Positions 53,097 to 60,215 of a stretch of DNA of 64,000 nt are shown one piece after another. Positions within the stretch are counted from its first letter, which is position 1; every line of letters begins with the position of its first letter. A program made the position numbers and the translations under genes. The DNA is from JADGGM01 sp035277485 (GTDB lineage Bacteria > Gemmatimonadota > Gemmatimonadetes > Gemmatimonadales > Gemmatimonadaceae): contig DATEKK010000109.1 of assembly GCA_035277485.1 (NCBI GenBank), positions 62,001 through 126,000 on the forward strand. The letters are read 5' to 3'. The notes beneath the pieces are model-generated. The model searched no databases, had not been told where the DNA came from, and saw only the letters and a program-made list of their open reading frames with translations.

Positions 53097-53366
53097 TTGG
53101 ACATCAAGACCGCGCTGCTGGTGAGTGTGCTCGCGCTGGGTGCGCTGTGCTGCGTGGTGTTCATCGCGGTGCGGCTGCGCACGCTGTCGGCGCTGCGCGC
53201 CGACGCGGCCGTACGTGCGGCCGCGACGCTCGCCGAGCTGCACCTGGTGAGCAAGGAGTTGAGGGCGCGCCAGGCGAACGAGCCGTCGGAAAACGCGGCG
53301 CTCTCGCCGGGCGAGCGGCTGCTGCGGCGCTATCCCGGCACGTCGGCCGGAATGCGGCCCGAGTGA
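53097..53366 (+). CDS. Small single-helix membrane protein, unknown
   Basis: From TTG 53097 (AGGA just upstream) the protein has 89 residues: one helix (A-L-L-V-S-V-L-A-L-G-A-L-C-C-V-V-F-I-A-V) and a soluble tail with an alpha-helical E-L-H-L-V-S-K-E-L-R-A-R. It follows the hybrid kinase gene by 26 nt and may be co-transcribed. I do not recognise a family, and a TTG start is uncertain. Confidence 0.5.
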   Translation: MDIKTALLVSVLALGALCCVVFIAVRLRTLSALRADAAVRAAATLAELHLVSKELRARQANEPSENAALSPGERLLRRYPGTSAGMRPE

Positions 53367-53406
53367 CCACGAGGCGGATCGCGATGCCCACTACCTTCCG
53401 TTAGGC

Positions 53407-53958
53407 ATGCCCGAATTTTTCCCGCGACGCACGATCGAGTTCCGCGCCATCGAGCTCAAGCTGCCGCGGCGCGTGTCGTTGTCCCTCATCGGGATGGCCG
53501 TGGTCACGGCCGTGCTCGTGCGCGTGCTGCGCCTCCTCGTGCTGTCCAACCGCACCCTCACGTTGTGGGAGATCCTCCCGATCTTCGCCGTCGGCTACAT
53601 CATTCTGTTAGGCATGACGGCGGCGTACCTGGGAAACCACCCGGTGCATCAGTGGGTGTGGCGCGCCCCGCTGTTTGCGGTGATCGAGAGCGTCGCCGAA
53701 GCCCTGACGAGCGCGGTGTTCATCTCCCTGCGCGTCGAGCGCATCGGACAGGCCCGCGCCGAGTGGGCGAACTGGCTGCCGATGTCGCTCACGACGCTCG
53801 TCCGGCGCGGCATCACGATCGTGGTGTTCGCGCTCATACTCGCGTTCGTCGTGCAGCTCGTGCGCCGCACCCTCATCGAGAAAGAGCGCGGCGAACACGA
53901 AAAGGGCGGACACGACTGGACAGAGCCGGACAAAGCCGGACCGTCCGGATCAGGCTAG
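53407..53958 (+). CDS. Membrane protein with repeat-encoded C-terminus
   Basis: The 183-residue protein has four to five predicted membrane helices (V-S-L-S-L-I-G-M-A-V-V-T-A-V-L-V, I-L-P-I-F-A-V-G-Y-I-I-L-L-G-M-T, L-F-A-V-I-E-S-V-A-E-A-L, I-T-I-V-V-F-A-L-I-L-A-F-V-V). The family is unknown to me. The last 18 residues (G-G-H-D-W-T-E-P-D-K-A-G-P-S-G-S-G) are encoded by the left arm of the inverted repeat 53904-54042, so the repeat has probably replaced or extended the original end. ATG 53407 is 41 nt after the previous gene. Confidence 0.65.
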   Translation: MPEFFPRRTIEFRAIELKLPRRVSLSLIGMAVVTAVLVRVLRLLVLSNRTLTLWEILPIFAVGYIILLGMTAAYLGNHPVHQWVWRAPLFAVIESVAEALTSAVFISLRVERIGQARAEWANWLPMSLTTLVRRGITIVVFALILAFVVQLVRRTLIEKERGEHEKGGHDWTEPDKAGPSGSG

Positions 53959-54042
53959 ACGAGACCTGGATCGCGCGCGCTGAGGTTTGCCGTGCTTCCG
54001 AACGGTCCGGCACTGTCCGGCTCTGTCCAGTCGTGTCCGCCC
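53904..54042. repeat. 46-bp-arm near-perfect inverted repeat of the GGACA family
   Basis: Arms 53904-53949 and 53997-54042 match in 43 of 46 positions and are separated by 47 nt. Each arm holds GGACA-C-GACTGGACAGAGCCGGACA modules found elsewhere in the window. The left arm codes for the end of the membrane protein, and the right arm lies before the GroES-like gene. A transcript of this region could form a long hairpin that acts as terminator or stabiliser. Because the two genes flank it, it may also limit expression of the second. Confidence 0.9.
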
Positions 54043-54098
54043 TAATATCTTTCGAATCGTCCGCGTTACGACGCGCCGATTCCTCCTGCTCCGGACCC

Positions 54099-54485
54099 GT
54101 GCCGCCAAAATCCCGTAGCTCGAAGTCCCTCATCGTGGTCGGTGACCGCGTGCTCGTCGCGCTCGAAGAGGGCGAAGAACGGAGCAAGGTGGGACTCTAT
54201 CTGCCGCCGACGGCAGTCGACAATCAGGCCGTCCAGGGCGGCCGTATCACCGCTACTGGCCCGGGACTTCCAATGCCGGATCCCGGCGAGTTGGGCGACG
54301 AACCGTGGCGCACGGCGCGGCGCGAGACACGATTCGTGCCTATGCAAGCACGCGTCGGCGACTACGCGTTGTTTTTCCGGAAGGCGGGCGTCGAGATCAC
54401 GTTCGAGGGCGATCGGTATCTCGTCGTGCCGCAAACCGCCATCCTCGCGCTCGTTCGCGACGGCGATCACGAGGACGATCTGTAG
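54099..54485 (+). CDS. GroES-like co-chaperonin-type protein (divergent)
   Basis: GTG 54099 gives 128 residues. The GroES fold is supported by V-V-G-D-R-V-L-V-A-L-E-E, S-K-V-G-L-Y-L-P-P, G-G-R-I-T-A-T-G-P-G, V-G-D-Y-A-L-F-F-R-K-A-G, and the end Y-L-V-V-P-Q-T-A-I-L-A-L-V. The domain has an insert of about 25 residues (M-P-D-P-G-E-L-G-D-E-P-W) compared with GroES. No groEL gene is near, so it may be an extra co-chaperonin. An upstream start inside the inverted repeat is unlikely. Confidence 0.75.
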   Translation: MPPKSRSSKSLIVVGDRVLVALEEGEERSKVGLYLPPTAVDNQAVQGGRITATGPGLPMPDPGELGDEPWRTARRETRFVPMQARVGDYALFFRKAGVEITFEGDRYLVVPQTAILALVRDGDHEDDL

Positions 54486-54518
54486 CCGTCGCGGCACCAC
54501 TCACCGACACGAGACATC

Positions 54519-54935
54519 ATGCCGTACGATGAACGATTCGTCACCCCGATGCGCGAGGAGCTCACGCGACTCGGCGTCCGCGAGCTGCGCACACCGGACG
54601 AGGTCGACGCAACACTGCGGGACGCACCCGGTACCACCTTGGTCGTGGTCAATTCGATTTGCGGCTGCGCGGCGCGAAACGCGCGTCCGGCCGTCGCGCT
54701 GGCTCTCAAGCACGAGCGCGTGCCGGGCACGCTGACCACCGTCTTTGCGGGACAGGACATCGACGCGACGGCCCGCGCGCGCAGCTATTTCACCGGCTAT
54801 GGGCCGTCTTCGCCGCAGATCGGGCTCCTCAAGGACGGCAAGCTGGTCTACATGCTCGAGCGGCACCAGATCGAGGGACGGAACGCTGCGTCGATCGCGC
54901 AGGACTTGGTGGCGGCGTTCGACGCGCATTGCTGA
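54519..54935 (+). CDS. Bacilliredoxin (BrxA/YphP family)
   Basis: The 138-residue thioredoxin-fold protein has the C-G-C motif of the family in N-S-I-C-G-C-A-A-R-N-A-R-P, and the typical T-V-F-A-G-Q-D-I-D-A-T and P-S-S-P-Q-I-G-L-L-K-D-G-K-L-V-Y-M. Members remove bacillithiol from mixed disulphides or act as disulphide isomerases. In a species without bacillithiol its thiol partner is unclear. It lies 33 nt after the GroES-like gene and may form a stress-related pair with it. Confidence 0.9.
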   Translation: MPYDERFVTPMREELTRLGVRELRTPDEVDATLRDAPGTTLVVVNSICGCAARNARPAVALALKHERVPGTLTTVFAGQDIDATARARSYFTGYGPSSPQIGLLKDGKLVYMLERHQIEGRNAASIAQDLVAAFDAHC

Positions 54936-54996
54936 CCCGGATGTGCATGGCACATTGCCTGCACGCGCCGACCGGTGTAGCCACGGAGTCCAAGCC

Positions 54997-55248
54997 ATGC
55001 AATCCGAACCGGGCAGCAAAAATATCGATCGGATGAGCGCATCGCAGGCCGACGGCAGCGCGCTGCCCATGCGCGCCACGGAAGCACCCGATCGCCTCGC
55101 GCCACGCAAAGCCCAGGGCACCGACCTGCGCAGCGTGCGCGAGGAGATCGAGCACCAGGTGCGAGAGAAGCCCGGCCTCGCGGTCTTGATCGCGCTCGGC
55201 GTCGGGTACGTGATCGGTCGCGTGCTGCGGGACAAGCGGGGTATCTAA
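54997..55248 (+). CDS. Small membrane-anchored protein (DUF883/ElaB-like)
   Basis: The 83-residue protein from ATG 54997 has a charged N-terminal helix and the C-terminal E-K-P-G-L-A-V-L-I-A-L-G-V-G-Y-V-I-G-R-V-L-R, similar to the tail of ElaB/YqjD proteins, which anchor to the inner membrane and bind ribosomes in stationary phase. The similarity is short, and the role is inferred only. Confidence 0.6.
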   Translation: MQSEPGSKNIDRMSASQADGSALPMRATEAPDRLAPRKAQGTDLRSVREEIEHQVREKPGLAVLIALGVGYVIGRVLRDKRGI

Positions 55249-55308
55249 CACGCCCTGGTCCGCGCTGTCGCGTCCGAACGCCTCGACGCGCGTGGCGCGG
55301 GACCGGCC

Positions 55309-55713
55309 ATGATCCGGTTAGTCCCCTACCTCGCCGCGCTCCAATGGATCGGCGGCATCATCCTCGCGTCCAGCGCCGCGGACCGCGCGCACGATTTCCG
55401 GCGGCAGGGCGCATGGCCGCGGGCCATGGCGCGCGTCGCATGCGTGCTGTTCGCGATCGCGGCGATCATCATCGCTCTCACGGCACCGCTCGTCGGGCGA
55501 GTCGTTGGGCGACTGGTGCCCGCCTTCGACGACCCTTCGCCGTGGCGCCTGAGCGTGTTTCTCACGCTCTGTCAGGCCGGATGGATCCTCGTGCTCATCT
55601 CGATGGGTTGGACGGGGCTGTTGGGGCTCGTGAGCCGAAAGCGTGCCGCCCGCGCGGAGCTCGAGCGAAGGCGCGAACGGGCGCAGGGACGCGGCGACCG
55701 CGACGCTCGCTGA
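55309..55713 (+). CDS. Small membrane protein, unknown
   Basis: The 134-residue protein has about three membrane helices (A-A-L-Q-W-I-G-G-I-I-L-A-S-S-A, A-C-V-L-F-A-I-A-A-I-I-I-A-L, L-C-Q-A-G-W-I-L-V-L-I-S-M-G-W) and a very basic C-terminus (S-R-K-R-A-A-R-A-E-L-E-R-R-R-E). It follows the DUF883-like gene by 60 nt. No known family was recognised. Confidence 0.55.
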   Translation: MIRLVPYLAALQWIGGIILASSAADRAHDFRRQGAWPRAMARVACVLFAIAAIIIALTAPLVGRVVGRLVPAFDDPSPWRLSVFLTLCQAGWILVLISMGWTGLLGLVSRKRAARAELERRRERAQGRGDRDAR

Positions 55714-55787
55714 TCGCCGCCTCATCCGGGCGCGGCGCCGTCTGAGTAAGCTTCGGGGAAGGCACCACACCCCTCGGTGGGTCGAAC

Positions 55788-57365
55788 ATGACCGTCCGCC
55801 GCAAGCTCCTCTCTGGATTCGCGCTCATGGTGATTCCCGCGCTGCTCATCGGCGCGGAAGCCATTCGCACGAACGTACAGGAACGCCGCGCGCTGCAGGC
55901 GTTGGGCGAGAACATGGCGCGCACGCGCACGTATGCCGAGCTCGAGGACGCGATGTTCAACGAGTCGCTGGTGATCTGGCGATACCTGAGCGGCATGGAT
56001 CCCACCGCGCGCCGCGACTTCGAGGTGAACGCGGAAGTCGTCACTTACTGGCAGGGTCGGTGGCGCGCGACACTGCGCCCGGGCGAGTCCGAACTGTCGA
56101 CCGGCGTCGATGAGATCCAGCGTCAGATGGTGTTGGTCGCCGACAGCGTGTTCGCGCTCTACGATGCGGGACACCACACCGAGGCATTCCAGCTCGCGCG
56201 CGTGGAGCTGCGCGATCGTCTGCAGCCGGCGCTCACCGAGGTGAACCGCGACGTCTACCGCCGCGCGCGCGAGTCGAGTGTGCGCGGCGCGTACGCGCGG
56301 CTCGAGGAGATTCTCGCCGGCGAGGACCGCGTGCTCATCGGCATTCTGATCCTTGCGTTAGGCATAGGCATCTTCGCCTCGTGGCTCATCGCGCGCGGCA
56401 TCGCGCGGCCGATCAGCGAGTTGGGCAAGGGCATGGCGATCGTCGGCGGCGGCCAGCTCGATCACCCGATCGCCGTGACGTCGAAGGACGAGGTCGGCGA
56501 GCTTGCGCGCGCGTTCGGCAGCATGACGGAAAAGTTGCGCGAGTCGCGCGCCGACATGGTGCGCCTCAACACCGAGCTCGAGGCAAAAGTCGCGCAGCTG
56601 CAGCAAACGCAACGGCAGCTGGTGCACGCGGAACGTCTCGCATCCATCGGGGAGATGTCCGCGGCGGTCGCGCACGGGCTGCGGAATCCATTGGCGAGCT
56701 TGCGCGCGGCGGCGCAGCTCGCGCTCAAGCGCACCAAGAATGAGGAGTCGCGCGAGCATTTGCAGGACATCATCTACGAGGCCGATCGTCTCGACAAGCG
56801 CGTCACCCATCTGCTGGACTTCTCGCGGCCCGCTCCGTTCCATCCGATGCCCGACAGTGTGTCGCGCATCGTGCAGGACGCGCTGCCGCCGTTCCGGAAA
56901 CTGGCCGAGGAGCGCCGCGTGGACGTGCAGGTGAACATCGAGCCGGCGCTGCCCGACGTGCGCGTGGATCCGGTGCAGATCGAGCAGGCGCTGGTCGAGA
57001 TTCTGTCCAACGCGCTCGACGCGATGCCCGACGGCGGCGTGCTGCGCGTCGCCGCGCGCCCCGAGCGGGACGGCGCTGCGTTAGGCAGCGTGGTGGTCGA
57101 GGTCGCGGACACGGGTGCCGGGATTCCCGAGCACGTGCTGCCGTCGGTGTGCGAGCCGTTTTTCACGACGCGCCAGGGCGGCACGGGGCTCGGCCTCGCG
57201 ACGGCCAAGCGATACGTGGAGCAGAACGGCGGCCAGCTCGAGATCCAGAGCGGCGCCGGCCGTCCGGGCGGCGGCACCACCGTGCGGCTGCGGCTTCCGG
57301 CAGCCGGCGTGCACGCGCCTAACGGGGTCACCGGCGCGCCGTCCGCAGCCGCGAGGGTGTCGTGA
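55788..57365 (+). CDS. NtrB-type sensor histidine kinase
   Basis: The 525-residue kinase has a membrane helix at the N-terminus (L-S-G-F-A-L-M-V-I-P-A-L-L-I-G), an extracytoplasmic 4-helix region of about 160 residues, a second helix (V-L-I-G-I-L-I-L-A-L-G-I-G-I-F-A), a HAMP domain (A-R-P-I-S-E-L-G-K-G), and a kinase core with H-box A-V-A-H-G-L-R-N-P-L-A-S, N-box E-I-L-S-N-A-L-D-A-M, and G boxes D-T-G-A-G-I-P and G-T-G-L-G-L-A. Gly follows the phospho-His instead of Glu, as in several NtrB-like kinases. It shares a GTGA overlap with the NtrC-type gene and should phosphorylate it. Confidence 0.93.
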   Translation: MTVRRKLLSGFALMVIPALLIGAEAIRTNVQERRALQALGENMARTRTYAELEDAMFNESLVIWRYLSGMDPTARRDFEVNAEVVTYWQGRWRATLRPGESELSTGVDEIQRQMVLVADSVFALYDAGHHTEAFQLARVELRDRLQPALTEVNRDVYRRARESSVRGAYARLEEILAGEDRVLIGILILALGIGIFASWLIARGIARPISELGKGMAIVGGGQLDHPIAVTSKDEVGELARAFGSMTEKLRESRADMVRLNTELEAKVAQLQQTQRQLVHAERLASIGEMSAAVAHGLRNPLASLRAAAQLALKRTKNEESREHLQDIIYEADRLDKRVTHLLDFSRPAPFHPMPDSVSRIVQDALPPFRKLAEERRVDVQVNIEPALPDVRVDPVQIEQALVEILSNALDAMPDGGVLRVAARPERDGAALGSVVVEVADTGAGIPEHVLPSVCEPFFTTRQGGTGLGLATAKRYVEQNGGQLEIQSGAGRPGGGTTVRLRLPAAGVHAPNGVTGAPSAAARVS

Positions 57366-58768
57366 GCGGACCGAGCGTGTTGGTGGTGGACGACGAGCGC
57401 ACGCTCGTGCGGTCGATCAAGGCGTACCTGTCGGAGAGCGGTTACGACGCCGAAGTGGCGGGCGACGCCGAGCATGCCCTGGACCTGCTGCCCACGGTGC
57501 GTCCCGATGTGGTGTTCGCCGACCTCCGGCTGCCCGGCATGAGCGGGATCACGCTCATGCAGCGCATCCACGAATTCGACAAGGCGATTCCCGTCATCAT
57601 CATGACGGCCTTCGGCACGATCGAGGGCGCGGTGGAAGCGGTCAAGTTAGGCGCGTTCGACTACCTCAAGAAGCCGGTCGACCTCGAGGAGCTGAAGCTG
57701 CTCGCCGACCGCGCGCGGGAGACGTCGCTGCTCAAGCACGAGCTGTCGTATCACCGCAAGCGCGCCGCCGCCGACCTGCATTTCGCCCAACTGGTCGGCG
57801 AGTCCGCCCCAATGCGCGCGGTGCTCGACCGCGCGCGGCAGATCGCCGCGCTCGAGGATACGCCGCCCGTGCTCATTACCGGTGAAACCGGAACGGGGAA
57901 GGGTCTGCTCGCACGAACGATCCACGCGTCCGGTCGTTTGGCCGCGAAGCCGTTCATCGAGCTCACGTGCACCGCGCTACCAGCCAACCTCATCGAAGCC
58001 GAGTTGTTCGGGTACGAGCGCGGCGCGTTCACGGATGCAAAGGAATCGAAGATCGGACTGTTCGAGGCGGCCGAAGGCGGCACGCTCTTTCTCGATGAAG
58101 TGGGCGACGTCGAGATGTCGCTGCAGGGCAAGCTGCTGCGCGCGGTCGAAGAGGGCGTCGTTAGGCGGGTAGGCGGCCTGCGCGACCGGAAGGTGAACGT
58201 GCACATCATCGCGGCCACCAACCGCGACCTGGAGCGCGACGCGCAGACCGGCGCGTTCCGGAAGGATCTGTTCTTTCGCCTCGCGGTGATCGTGTTGCAC
58301 CTGCCGCCGCTGCGCGACCGCGGTCAGGACGTGCTGCTGCTCGCCGATCGATTTCTCGCGCGGTTCACCGCCAAGTACGGGAGGGACGTGCGGCGCATCG
58401 ATCCTGGCGCGCGCGACGCGATGCTCGCGTATCCGTGGCCGGGGAATGTCCGCGAGCTGAGCCACGTGGTCGAGCGAGCGGTGCTTTGGAGCCAGGGCGA
58501 CACGCTCGAGGCGAGTCATCTGTCATTGATGCATCCGGTGACATCGCCGAACGCGAATCGCGTGGAGAGCACGGACGAGCGCGCGGTGACAGCCGATCGC
58601 GCGGATATACCGGCCCTACCGCCCGACGGAGTCGAGCTGTCGCAGTGGGAGCGGTCACTCATCGAGCAAGCGCTGCGTGAGTCGGGCGGCAACCAAACGA
58701 AAGCTGCTCAACGATTGGGCATCAGCCGGGACACACTGCGGTATCGTCTCAAGAAGTTCGGCCTGTAG
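57362..58768 (+). CDS. NtrC-type sigma-54-dependent response regulator with GAFTDA loop
   Basis: The 468-residue protein has a receiver (Asp54 in F-A-D-L-R-L-P, Lys104 in K-K-P-V), an AAA+ domain (Walker A G-E-T-G-T-G-K at 174-180, Walker B T-L-F-L-D-E at 241-246) and a Fis-type helix-turn-helix at the C-terminus (N-Q-T-K-A-A-Q-R-L-G-I-S-R-D-T-L-R-Y-R-L-K-K). The sigma-54 contact loop reads G-A-F-T-D-A (221-226) instead of GAFTGA. The variant may still engage sigma-54, and the -24/-12 promoter 129 nt downstream of its stop supports that. It would activate pqqA transcription when phosphorylated by the kinase encoded upstream. Confidence 0.94.
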   Translation: MSGPSVLVVDDERTLVRSIKAYLSESGYDAEVAGDAEHALDLLPTVRPDVVFADLRLPGMSGITLMQRIHEFDKAIPVIIMTAFGTIEGAVEAVKLGAFDYLKKPVDLEELKLLADRARETSLLKHELSYHRKRAAADLHFAQLVGESAPMRAVLDRARQIAALEDTPPVLITGETGTGKGLLARTIHASGRLAAKPFIELTCTALPANLIEAELFGYERGAFTDAKESKIGLFEAAEGGTLFLDEVGDVEMSLQGKLLRAVEEGVVRRVGGLRDRKVNVHIIAATNRDLERDAQTGAFRKDLFFRLAVIVLHLPPLRDRGQDVLLLADRFLARFTAKYGRDVRRIDPGARDAMLAYPWPGNVRELSHVVERAVLWSQGDTLEASHLSLMHPVTSPNANRVESTDERAVTADRADIPALPPDGVELSQWERSLIEQALRESGGNQTKAAQRLGISRDTLRYRLKKFGL

Positions 58769-58774
58769 GTTGGC

Positions 58775-58804
58775 TGGGTGAAATAACCCAATCTTGGGTG
58801 AAAT
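58775..58804. promoter_or_regulatory. Candidate activator binding site upstream of the pqqA promoter
   Basis: A perfect inverted repeat TGGGT-GAAATA-ACCCA (58775-58790) is followed by a direct copy of its left half, TGGGTGAAAT (58795-58804). The site is about 105 nt before the -24/-12 promoter, a usual distance for enhancer sites of NtrC-type activators. Confidence 0.55.
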
Positions 58805-58897
58805 CGCACGCCAACACACGCTCGGTGGATGAGCGGCGCAACGAACGCTGCCATGCAATTCGTTGTGCGCGAGGAAGTTAAGTGCTGGTTCGTTCGC

Positions 58898-58911
58898 GGC
58901 ACGGCAGGTGC
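58898..58911 (+). promoter_or_regulatory. Sigma-54 (-24/-12) promoter of pqqA
   Basis: GGCACGG-N-GGTGCT has GG (58898-58899) and GC (58910-58911) separated by exactly 10 nt. It matches the consensus TGGCACG-N4-TTGCW at nearly every position, including the CACG block. Transcription should start around 58922, giving a leader of about 40 nt. Confidence 0.75.
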
Positions 58912-58962
58912 TCTGACGAGAGTGCGTCAATTGACAAAACGCATAACCGCGGGAGAGGTACA

Positions 58963-59037
58963 ATGTCCTGGACCAAGCCGGAATTCGAAGTAGTCGAAGT
59001 GACGATGGAAGTAACCGCCTACGTCGCTCGGCGCTAA
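58963..59037 (+). CDS. pqqA: PqqA, coenzyme PQQ precursor peptide
   Basis: A 24-residue ORF starts at ATG 58963 with GGGAGAGG 4-8 nt upstream and ends with TAA 59037. It was too short for a length-based gene caller. It begins M-S-W-T-K-P, as PqqA does (M-W-x-K-P), and carries Glu16 and Tyr20 in E-V-T-A-Y, the two residues cross-linked by PqqE to build pyrroloquinoline quinone. The end is A-R-R. It lies 62 nt before pqqE, with a hairpin between. The remaining pqq genes (B, C, D) are not in this window. Confidence 0.93.
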   Translation: MSWTKPEFEVVEVTMEVTAYVARR

Positions 59038-59061
59038 GCAACCGACGTGATGGCAGGCTGA

Positions 59062-59086
59062 GGGCTCGCCCAAGGCGGGCCCTTTT
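59062..59086 (+). terminator. Intrinsic terminator between pqqA and pqqE
   Basis: A 9-bp stem (59062-59070 with 59074-59082; 8 Watson-Crick pairs and one G-U) with a CAA loop is followed by TTTT. It would end most transcripts after pqqA and let a minority continue into pqqE, giving more peptide than enzyme. Confidence 0.85.
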
Positions 59087-59099
59087 GCTTGTATTCGAT

Positions 59100-60215
59100 A
59101 TGCAGTCCACAGACCGGCGGCCCACCACGCTGCTCGCGGAGCTGACCCACCGCTGCCCGCTGCATTGCCCGTACTGCTCCAACCCGCTCGATCTCGTGCT
59201 CTCCAAAGCCGAGCTCGATACGGAGGACTGGAAGCGGGTGATCACCGAGGCGCGACAGTTGGGCGTGCTGCAGCTCGGACTCTCGGGCGGCGAGCCGCTC
59301 GTGCGGCGCGACCTCGAGGAGATCGTGGCGCACGCGCACGGCGAGGGCCTGTACAGCACGCTCGTGACCTCTGCGTTAGGCATGACGCGCGAGCGGCTGG
59401 ACCGGCTGGTGGACGCCGGCCTCGAGCACGTCCAGATCTCGTTTCAGGATTCCGAGAAAGAGAGCGCGGAGCGCATCGCCGGCACGCGCAGCTGGGACGC
59501 CAAGCACCAGGCAGCGGCGTGGGTCAAGGAGCGCGATGTCGCATTCTCCGTGAACGTCGTGCTGCACCGCGCGAATCTGGACCGGTTGGAGCCGATCATC
59601 GACATGGCCGCTGCGTTAGGCGCGGACCGCGTCGAGCTGGCCAACACCCAGTACTACGGTTGGGCCGTGCCCAACCGCGACGCGCTCATGCCGACGCGCG
59701 CGCAGGTGGATCGCAGCGCCCGGATCGCCGATCGCAAGGCCGCCGAGTACAGGGGGCGGATGCAGATCATCTACGTGCTGCCCGATTACTACAGCGAATT
59801 CCCCAAGCCGTGCTACGGCGGGTGGGGCTCGTTGTACATCATGGTCGCGCCCAACGGCAACGTGCTCCCGTGCCACGCGGCGTCGCAGATCACCTCGCTC
59901 ACGTTCGACAACGTGCGGGAGCGCAGCCTGGAATGGATCTGGGAGCACTCGAGCGCGTTTCGCGCGTTTCGCGGCGACGAGTGGATGCGCGAGCCGTGCC
60001 GCAGCTGCGCGCGCCGGCACGTGGACTTCGGCGGCTGCCGCTGCCAGGCGTTCGCGCTCACCGGCGACGCGCGCAACACCGATCCGGTGTGCACGCTCTC
60101 GCCTAACCGTCCGATGATCGACGCGCTGCTCGACCGCGCCGACGCGCCGGACGATGCGTACGTCTATCGCAAAATGCCCGGCGCGAAGGACCGCGTACTG
60201 GAGCCCGCGCCTTAG
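59100..60215 (+). CDS. pqqE: PqqE, radical SAM PqqA cross-linking enzyme
   Basis: ATG 59100 gives 371 residues (TTG 59085 is possible but lies at the terminator). The radical SAM cluster cysteines are in T-H-R-C-P-L-H-C-P-Y-C-S-N-P (Cys19, 23, 26). The C-terminal SPASM part has P-C-Y-G-G-W-G, L-P-C-H-A-A, E-P-C-R-S-C-A-R-R and D-F-G-G-C-R-C-Q-A-F, and D-P-V-C, which are the PqqE signatures. The enzyme forms the Glu-Tyr C-C bond in PqqA and needs the chaperone PqqD, which is not seen here. It has no ribosome-binding site, as the hairpin is directly upstream. It overlaps the convergent permease gene by its stop codon. Confidence 0.94.
   Translation: MQSTDRRPTTLLAELTHRCPLHCPYCSNPLDLVLSKAELDTEDWKRVITEARQLGVLQLGLSGGEPLVRRDLEEIVAHAHGEGLYSTLVTSALGMTRERLDRLVDAGLEHVQISFQDSEKESAERIAGTRSWDAKHQAAAWVKERDVAFSVNVVLHRANLDRLEPIIDMAAALGADRVELANTQYYGWAVPNRDALMPTRAQVDRSARIADRKAAEYRGRMQIIYVLPDYYSEFPKPCYGGWGSLYIMVAPNGNVLPCHAASQITSLTFDNVRERSLEWIWEHSSAFRAFRGDEWMREPCRSCARRHVDFGGCRCQAFALTGDARNTDPVCTLSPNRPMIDALLDRADAPDDAYVYRKMPGAKDRVLEPAP

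Noticed and set aside
53565..54098. Long upstream extension of the GroES-like gene
   Set aside because: It overlaps the membrane protein gene in another frame and runs through the inverted repeat; GroES homology begins only after 54099.
58931..58936. TTGACA as -35 of a sigma-70 promoter for pqqA
   Set aside because: No -10-like element lies 16-18 nt downstream before the ATG, and the -24/-12 element upstream is a far better match.
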